64,000 nucleotides of DNA from Cylicocyclus nassatus. Lineage: Eukaryota > Nematoda > Chromadorea > Rhabditida > Strongylidae. The stretch spans positions 49,000,941 through 49,064,940 of the forward strand of contig CATQJL010000112.1 in NCBI GenBank assembly GCA_958299035.1, read 5' to 3'. Shown piece by piece: positions 56,947 through 64,000 of the stretch (positions within the stretch are counted from its first letter, which is position 1; each line of letters starts with the position of its first letter). The notes below the pieces were generated by a model. That model saw only the letters and a program-made list of their open reading frames with translations. It ran no database searches and was not told where the DNA came from. The translations under genes were made by a program, and so were the position numbers.

Positions 56947-59778
56947 ATGCCGAGGTTAAGAAGAGAGGAGACTTGGAAACTACTAACTGACATACCGCCA
57001 CGGATGTTTCCTCTCGTAAAAGAAGCACTCTCGCTTCGTCAAAAAGTGGTAACCCAATCGATCAAATATCTTCAACGGTGCAAAGCGTCCAACACAGTGC
57101 CAAAGTTCATTTCAAGCAAGAAACTTGGAGCACTATGCAGTCTCGAAGAAGATGACTTGAAGATAAAGAAAATTTACCGTTCGATTCTGGCAGTCATCAT
57201 CAAAGAAAAACAACATGCATTGTACTCGTGTTTGCTGAAATGTACTCGAAAAGAAGATGCGTACCGACGTCTCGTGCCATCTCGGATTTGGAGGAGGATT
57301 GAGAACGGCTCGAGATCAATTTGTGCTTCTATTCGATCCAAATCCATACTTTGCGCCAAGTACGACAAGCTTTGGAGTGCCACTCACAAAAATTCAGGTA
57401 ACGTTGAGAGCAGCTTACCTTCATTCCACCGCTTAGTTGATTCTTCAACTCATAATGGAGATTCCACTGAATTGACTAGAGTCACGGTGATTGGCGATAC
57501 TCATCATGACTTATAATAAGCGGCTTAATCTGAAGTTGTGTGGAGTTTGTCCGTTACGAAATTAGGGTGAGGAATGATTTACGATACTAACATCATGTGA
57601 GGTTAAGATAGCGAGTATGGTTCATTCTTAACTACGGCTCACGTTGCAATAAACCGAACATGATTTGAGAGACAAGCTCTCAGAAAGTGAGTTTACACGG
57701 TTCACGATGCCAGTGCGAACCTCTGCGAAGCAGAGGTGAAGCACTGGTATTTCTGATAACGCGCTTGGATTTCTTAGTCTAGGTCCTTCAATTTCTATTG
57801 CTCAGAAAGTAGATGGGTCTGTTTTTCGTGAGGTTGTTGGTGGTTTACACAGACTCCGAGACCAACTGAGAACGAGGGCTAGACTTGATGACAATCACGA
57901 ATCTCTACAGAATGCTCAAAATTCGCAGCCAGCACGATTACTTCCACCCATTCCTTTTCCAAGTTTGTTTTACAAAGAACCTCAGCCTACGGCTGAAGCT
58001 GATGTCAAGTTTAAGATTTCATCTGCTGGAGTGCTGAATGCCTACAGTCATCAGGCGAAGCATCCACAACCGACTATCTTGACTCAGTCACAATGGCTTG
58101 GTTACAAGGAAATACGTGATTTAGTCTCTAGTGGCGCTGTACGCATCTCAGTAAGTGATAAGGGGGGCGAGTTTGTGATTCTTCCACGGATCTTGGACCG
58201 GAAAATCACAGAGCTCCACCTTAGCGACACAACCATCTATCGACAGGTGACTGAGAGATAATTTCAAGCACAATACAAGCGACTAAATCATGTTTGGATG
58301 GATGTGAGAAGAACAGCTGGCCTTCCCGAGAGCTTCGTTAGCAGATTGAAATTGGAAACACCACAGTGCCCAGTCTTTTACAGCCTTGTTAAGACTCACA
58401 AAATACCTGCTACTGATGACGCGCGCTTTTTGACAGCAGAACAGTTGGAAATTAGACCGATTAAGTTGTGTGGGAGGACCAACCGACCGAATTTCCTGGT
58501 TCTTGAATAAGATTGTCAATCAGCTACTGGACAAAGTCCCGTCTCATCTAGCCAACACGAATCATTTCCTGGAACGCCTACGTAACGCCAATTTGCAAAT
58601 GCAATGTGTAGCTAAATCTTTTGACGTAGTGTCAATGTACACTAACGTTCAAAACGGCGACGCTCTACAGGCTGTTTCGGAAATGTTGAGTAACTTTGGT
58701 GAGAAGATCCAGACTTTTGGCCTGAGTAAACGATCGGTTATGATCCTGACCAAAGAGTGCCTCTCTTGTAACATCTTCAAATGGTCAGGGACATACTATA
58801 CTGCCTTACACAGACGACTGTTGCGTTATAACATCAACACAATCCGAAATGGATGAGTGTTTCCGATTACTCAACCAACAGTCACAGTACATAAAGTTTA
58901 CACGGCAGCAACCGAAAAATGGTTGGCTTCCTTATCTCAGCGTACAAATCCAACTGGTTAACGGCGCTGCGAATGTAAAATGGTATCGCAAAGAGAGTTC
59001 CAAGAACATCTTGGTTAATGCTCGCTCCGCACATCCGATTACTGTTAAAAGAACTGTTATTCGTAACATGCTCAAAACAGCAACGAATGTATGCACAGGA
59101 GAAGAAGAACGGAAGGAGTCGCGGAGATGGGCGCTGGATATTGCTCGAATAAATGGCTACACGTTCCGAAACGGACGTGGTGGACCATCTATTACCATCA
59201 ACAGCAACCAGCACCGACAGAAAATACCTCTCTGCCTTCCTTTCGTCTCTGACGCAACTAGTGCTATAGTGCGACGATGCATTAAACACGCGAACCTCGA
59301 AAACGATGTCATTTTGATTGACGTTCCAAGTGATAACATCAGGAAGCGATTAGTACGTAACAGGCTGTACGACAACTACTGCAGAATCCGAGACTGCGTA
59401 GTTTGTCCATCCGGTAAAGTTGGTGACTGCGGTAAGACAGGTGTAATCTATCAGATCAAATGTATCGAGTGCAGCGCCACTTATATCGGAGAGACTGGGA
59501 GACCGTTGGGAGTTAGGTTAAAAGAACATCTTGCCAGCAAAAGGCGAGGAAGCCTCACCACTCCTCTCGGTAAACATAAAGTTGAAATCCACGGTGGTAA
59601 GGACTTCGAGATCAGATGTGTAATACTGGCATACGAATACGATACTGCCATTAGAAAGGCTCTCGAGGCGTTCTGGATTTTCGCAAGAAATCCTAGCATG
59701 AACAGCCGAAATGAGTGTATGACAATCACAAATGACTTTATGCCATTCGTGACGTTATGTGAGTTGAAAGACCACTGA
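56947..59778 (+). pseudogene. Penelope-like element ORF, long copy with four lesions
   Basis: The ORF starts MPRLRREETWKLLTDIPPRM at 56947 and ends at 59778. The N-terminal region is intact to VIGDT at 57501, where a hairpin-ended element (57504-57750) interrupts it. It resumes at ISDNALGFLSLGPS (57749) and reads KVDGSVFREVVGGLHRLRD and LSDTTIYRQVTER before a TAA at 58259. The same frame continues with VFYSLVKTHKIPATDDARFL, then a frameshift near 58475 leads to GPTDRISWFLNKIVNQLLDK. At about 58800 some 107 bp are missing relative to the partner copy, removing the GLAMGQRLAP block, with TACT at the break; the YIDD region is damaged too. From 58849 the frame is open to the end, including the GIY-YIG domain (YQIKCIECSATYIGETGR) and the FARNPSMNSRNEC tail. 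It is inactive as it stands. Confidence 0.85.
57504..57750 (+). mobile_element. Hairpin-ended non-autonomous element, copy 2, inside PLE ORF
   Basis: It begins TCATGACTTATAATAAGCGG after host A and ends with the 38-nt hairpin at 57710-57747 (CCAGTGC/GCACTGG outside, CCTCTGC/GCAGAGG inside, GCGAAGC tip). The PLE reading frame continues on both sides (GDT before, ISDNAL after), which fixes the insertion to within a few bases. It is closely related to 28471-28718 at both ends, with an indel-rich middle. Confidence 0.75.
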
Positions 59779-60000
59779 TTAGTTCGAATATGGTATACGG
59801 TGTATTCCATTATTGGTATCAGTGGCACTGAAGGACGGCCGCTTTCAACATCTGCGCGCCAGCGGTGGAGGAGGTTGGTTCGTCTTTCACGTTAGGGAGT
59901 TTTTTTGTTTGTAGCATTCTGGGGCAATGTTGAGGCTAGCCGGGAATGGAGGAGGTTTTTGGTGGGGTAGACATAAAATCATAAATCTCTTACCACTTTA

Positions 60001-60035
60001 GGCCTCTGAAGAAGAATAGCTCGAAATGTTAGGCC
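60001..60035 (+). ncRNA. Hammerhead-like motif, PLE copy 2 3' flank (shortened)
   Basis: Same flank motif as 56845 but three bases are lost from the second stem and GAAACG has become GAAATG. Probably non-functional. Confidence 0.4.
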
Positions 60036-60398
60036 GCCACTTACTAATAAATACTAACCTCGATTGGCTTACTAACTACTCACAACATACTAACTAACAA
60101 GGCCGAGGTTAAGAAGAGAGGAGACTTAGAAAGAACAGCATCTATCGTTTAAAGCACTTGTCTGTCAATATTTTAAAAAAGATAGTTTTTATTACTATTG
60201 ACTCATCCTTCCCTTTTCGGAAAGTATATCGGTTTGGGTGCATATAAAATATGGTTGCTACTTTAAGCTCATAATCTTTGCGTTACTTTAAATCCTAATC
60301 AGACAGGCTCCTGCCTTTTCTTCCTTGTTTTCTGATATTGCTGAGATTCGTAATCCAAAATAGTCTTGTAAAGTTCTGAAATCTGCCGGAGTGATATA

Positions 60399-61645
60399 TT
60401 AGGTTGTCCCGAAAGTATTTTCGCTTTTTTCAAACAATCGCCACGTTCCGCAGAACAAACATCCTTAGAAGACCCTAAAAGCACTTAATGCGGTTTTTTA
60501 TGCTCTTTCAAATGGTTATCTTTATATTGCAACTTATCAAAAGAGCTCTCAGAAAATTACCAATAACTGCGACCCACGCTTTTTACCAAGGTCAAGTTTC
60601 GCTATTTTTCTAAATTCTTGTGCTGATTCTCCAAAGAAGCCCAAGTAATATCTGCTCCAAGACGAAGGCGGTCGCCGAAATAGGTTGAAAGCATGAAAGG
60701 ATGCGGCGCGCGGGCAATTGTCAACCACAGGGCGCGCGCACGCTCTGTCAGCGGCCATCCACGCGAGCGTGCGCGCGACCCGTGGTTGACAATTGCTCGC
60801 GCGCCGCGTGCGCGTCAGCCTTGCATGCTCTCAACCTATTTGGGCGACCGCCTTCGTCATGGAGGAGATATTAACCCGCGGATACAACAAACGAAGTAGG
60901 ATGCAAAACAATTTCTTTCTCCTTCCCAGAGCTCTCCACAATTTTTTGACAGAATTTTAAACAACACTATCGAATTTTAGCAGACCCATACCAGACACAG
61001 ACTCGTGAAACTCTAAGAAATTCTCAGTTTTTGGTACTCTTAAAGATAGATTAAGATACATTACTAATTCTACAAGACAAATGAGCGTTTCCAGGTTCGA
61101 AATATTAGATTTTGAATTTTTCGGGTACATCTTGGGGCGCCATCAAAAACATGAATTTTGTCGATTTTGTCCTCTAAAAGTTTAGGAATCAAAAACAAAA
61201 AACATGTCTCTGAAAGAGGAGAAGGTGCTGCATCGAACAACACCTGACTTGCTTCCCGAGTGATGCTCTATGAAGTTTAAGTTGACGAAATATAGAATTT
61301 GATAGCATCAAAAAATTATTTTTAAAATTTTTGTGAAGTAGGATTTGGAAAGGGCGGAAATTGTTTTGTATCCTACTTTGTTTGCTCTATCTAAAGGTCA
61401 CTTGAACTCTTTCGAGAAATTACTACAGGAATTTGGAAAAATACTGAAAATTGACTATGGCAAAAACTATGGGTTGCAGTTTTTGGTTATTTTTTAAGAG
61501 CTCGTAAGTTAAACTGCAATGTAAAAATAACCTTTTGAAAGAGCGTAAAAAAGGCATCGAATGACTCCAAGATCTTCTAAGGATGTTTGTTCTGCGGACC
61601 GTGGCGATTGTTTGAAGAAAGCGAAAATACTTTGGGAAGACCTAA
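60399..61645. mobile_element. mariner-type MITE, TTAGGTTGTCCCGAAAG family, copy 2
   Basis: TA at 60397-60398 and 61646-61647 flank TTAGGTTGTCCCGAAAGTAT and its worn complement ACTTTGGGAAGACCTAA. Inner arms match well: AAACAATCGCCACGTTCCGC (60435) versus GCGGACCGTGGCGATTGTTT (61594). It shares internal sequence with the 4165 copy. A GC-rich palindrome is nested at 60650-60878. No transposase. Confidence 0.75.
60650..60878. repeat. GC-rich palindrome nested in the mariner MITE
   Basis: TATCTGCTCCAAGACGAAGG near 60650 pairs with CCTTCGTCATGGAGGAGATA near 60852. GGCAATTGTCAACCAC (60713) pairs with GTGGTTGACAATTGCTC (60781). The centre is rich in alternating GC (GCGCGCGCACGC, GCGTGCGCGCGA). GC content is far above its AT-rich host element. 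Confidence 0.75.
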
Positions 61646-61738
61646 TATTATATATTACATACTCCTTCTCCTCCCTCTCTTATATACTCCCCCTCCCGAT
61701 AATGGGTCGTGAAATTTTCTAAATTTACTTACATCCTA

Positions 61739-62930
61739 TCTTATATATAAAGCTGAAGTCTGTTCGTCTGTCTGTCTGTCTCTGTCTGTCTGTCTGTCTG
61801 TCTGTACATGGCCCGTAGTAAAGCTCGATCAGTTCAGATGAACTGAACTTGAGCCATCAGTCGATATTAAATGAGGTGAACTAATAACCGCCTACCTTCC
61901 CATGCTAAAAGCATGACGAGTGAAGTGATAGTTGACTCCGTCCACCTGCTGTAGTCAACTCTTGCACATCAATTCACGTTCAGTTGAACTGAACGTGAAC
62001 TGATGTTAGACGAATGCAAATAGTGTGTAAAAGAGGAGACGCAGGCAAAACTCCCGTAAGTTGCTCCTAAGTAACTTACGATACACACCAATTTGCCTAA
62101 TACTGCAGACAATATCGGCGCGAAACTGCACAACCGCGCCCGAAAAGGAGAGGATCGATGAACAGCTGGTTTAGGCGAGGAGAACAAAAAAAAACAAATT
62201 CTTCTCTATTTTGTAAACTTCACTGATTTTTTTAGAGCTGTCCAAAACGAGAACTCATCTGTTCATTTCATTAAATTCACGCTGCAACCATTTCGTTTTT
62301 CGTACAAAATGTGTTTTTGTTTTATCCGTGCATTTACTAGGCGAAATCCCTGATAACGGTCATCATTGATTGCGATAGTGGCCGTTATCAAAGATTGCCC
62401 AGCGATGCAGCAAAAGTCGTGTCGCTAAAGGAAGTCGAACCACGGCCTCGCGCGTGTAAGTCCAACCGCTTACCCTTTTGACCACACTAGCTCGAGTGGT
62501 TTTTTTTTTCAAGAATTCACTTGATTACAATGTCTAGGAAGCGATCCGCATCCAGATCAATAGCTCACCGGATGCTAGACTGAGGCGCAATGAAATCAAC
62601 TGCGGTCCGCCTCAAGGGGGCTGCCCTGATGGGGGTTTACTACGGCCCATATGTTCCGAATAAAAAATTCCGTTTCTGCCGATCCGGACCAAACTTGTCA
62701 CACATACACTTCGGGGCGGGCGGGCGTCGTAGGCCACTTTATTTTACCGATTTTTATCGATTTTTTGTAAAATTTGAAATGCGGGGCTGAGAGTTAACAC
62801 AGGGGGTAATTGAGCATGCTAATTAGGAATACAATATTTTAAAATCATCTGCTATATATCGATTTATTCGATTTTTGCAAAGTTAGAAGTGCGGAGCTGG
62901 GAGTTGGCAGAAGGTCCGGTGCGCGTTGGG
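61739..62930 (+). mobile_element. Helitron, first family, 3'-truncated and interrupted
   Basis: It begins TCTTATATATAAAGCTGAAG at 61739 after host A, with a (CTGT)n tract to 61804. It is interrupted by the TIR element at 61807-62649 and resumes ATGTTCCGAATAAAAAATTC at 62650, then ATCCGGACCAAACTTG and ATCGAT-type units to about 62930. No CTAG end was found, so the 3' part is lost. Confidence 0.7.
61807..62649 (-). mobile_element. TIR element with internal tRNA-like segment, copy B
   Basis: The ends are TGGCCCGTAGTAAAGCTCG and the complement of TGGGCCGTAGTAAACCCCC. On the minus strand it carries GTGTGGTCAAAAGGGTAAGC (62484-62465 region) and GGTTCGACTTCC (62441-62430), A- and B-box-like. It interrupts the CTGT tract of a Helitron, which proves its mobility. 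A palindrome TTCACGTTCAGTT-G-AACTGAACGTGAA lies near 61976-62002. Much of it aligns inverted with 36057-36906. Confidence 0.65.
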
Positions 62931-64000
62931 TTGGGAGCAATTTTTGGAAACGAAGCCCCCATGACTTTGCGGAAATTTACGAAGTTTTTTTTGACGTGAA
63001 AGTCAATGGGGAAACCCTTATTCAATCAACATAACAATGAAAAAGGGATAGAAACGCATTCTGAGGTATGCAAAAAAGCAAAAAAACATTCTGAGTTGAT
63101 TAGAGGCTCTTTCTTTAAATACGGTTCCATTTCAGTGCTCAGAATGTCGAAAACCTCCTAAGCCAACCAAATTTGTGGCCTCAACAATCTGGCGATGCAT
63201 TTATCGCCAGCATAGTTCAAAGGACACCGCATGTGATTGGAGCGCGATACTATCAACGCGTAGGTTCACACTACTTTTGGCTCAAAGAAAGAGAAGAGAG
63301 GCAACAATGGTTTGGCCCGCTCTCTTCTCTGATAGATTTTTGAGCGTTCTAACAGTCCAAATCAAAAAAATCCAAACTTATGTGAGCTCTCCGACATTTA
63401 TGTTCCGAACCAACCCAGTTGGACTTGTGTAGGTTTGGAAACCAGCAAATTCGGGAACTGGTATTAGGACACACAAGTTTCTGGAACTTCTTACATTATG
63501 TAGATTGGAGTGATACTGCATACATATAGCCCAAATTTGGTACCATGTAATTGTTTGTACGCTGTAAACAAAGTTCTGTCAAGCCATTTGTTTGTTTGAG
63601 CCTTTCGTTTGAAATTTGTGCGCTTGCGAAAGAACACGTTCAACTGTAAAACCTGAGATGTTTATCGTTTCTTTCGCTCCAATCAGGACTTTATAAACGA
63701 TAGCCTCGTTGCTTCTAACCTCAAAAACGAAGTCCAGTTTGACCCCAGATCATCTATGCCGGACCCTGATACTGGTGTGCGTCCTTGCACGTCCCCTAGT
63801 TTTTTTAGAGCGTTGTATAAAAGAGGCATTTTGAACGCGTATTTTCCTTCGATTGCCTTCTGGTTTTTTGCGCTCTTCTCGTTTAGGTTGCTACTTTCAA
63901 TTGGTCATTCAATGAACCTGAATGAATGGCGGTTACTTTCACTGAAATTCCAGTTTGTTTTGATTGCTTACCTTAATCCTTAAACGGCTGGCTTTGATCG
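62931..64000. other. Intergenic, nothing recognised
   Basis: Short open frames only (for example 63756-63983); no splice or domain support. Confidence 0.4.

Larger units (their letters stand above)
55143..60127. mobile_element. Compound Penelope-like insertion: inverted truncated copy plus long copy
   Basis: The 14-bp direct repeat AGAAAGAACAGCAT at 55129-55142 and 60128-60141 flanks the whole block, so it inserted as one event. Left unit (55143-about 56774): 5'-truncated PLE on the minus strand. Right unit (about 56775-60127): longer PLE on the plus strand with about 200-bp flanking repeats at its start (56777-56983) and end (59931-60127). The outer 3' ends of both units are inverted copies of each other. 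Head-to-head truncated partners and flanking pseudo-LTRs are characteristic of Penelope-like elements. Confidence 0.85.

Overview
The window is nuclear DNA of a nematode. The strongest evidence is an exact copy of the 22-nt spliced-leader SL1 exon followed by GTAAAC at 54689-54716. Short introns ending in TTTCAG-type acceptors agree with this. The mix of GIY-YIG Penelope-like elements, Helitrons, mariner-type MITEs and a Harbinger element suggests a rhabditid/strongylid (clade V) worm, but that placement is inference. The assembly has one 500-base gap at 2296-2795.

Most of the sequence is repeats, many nested in each other. Five Penelope-like retroelement (PLE) copies are visible: ruins at 5755-7030 and 23526-25320, a 5'-truncated copy with an open frame at 13747-15137, and a recent compound insertion at 55143-60127. 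The compound joins a 5'-truncated minus-strand copy head-to-head to a longer plus-strand copy, and both sit inside one 14-bp target-site duplication. A GGCCU-CUGANGA-stem-GAAA-CGUUA-GGCC motif resembling a hammerhead ribozyme recurs six times, five times in flanking repeats of these PLEs and once as a remnant. Helitrons with TC...CTAG ends lie at 9093-10981 (two copies abutting exactly head to tail), 49163-50895 and 61739 onward. A second Helitron-like family lies at 25978-26456 and 29434-29814. A CR1/jockey-like non-LTR retrotransposon occupies about 30690-33583.

TIR elements are numerous. TA-flanked mariner-type MITEs lie at 690, 4165, 10985, 20328, 35322 and 60399. A composite TA-flanked element at 13603-16248 encloses a PLE. 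Long foldbacks lie at 8520, 17110 and 46741. A degenerate two-gene PIF/Harbinger element (Myb/SANT-like gene and DDE transposase, convergent) spans about 41.9-45.0 kb. Two TIR elements at 36057 and 61807 share a tRNA-like segment.

Likely host genes are few. One is a two-exon minus-strand gene for a 73-residue secreted cationic amphipathic peptide (7684-7380). Another is a single-exon minus-strand gene for a secreted six-cysteine peptide (52716-52414). The third is an unrecognised multi-exon gene whose last six exons (39957-41237) have mutually consistent splice phases, with further possible exons back to about 37.65 kb. No intact rRNA or functional tRNA gene was found.
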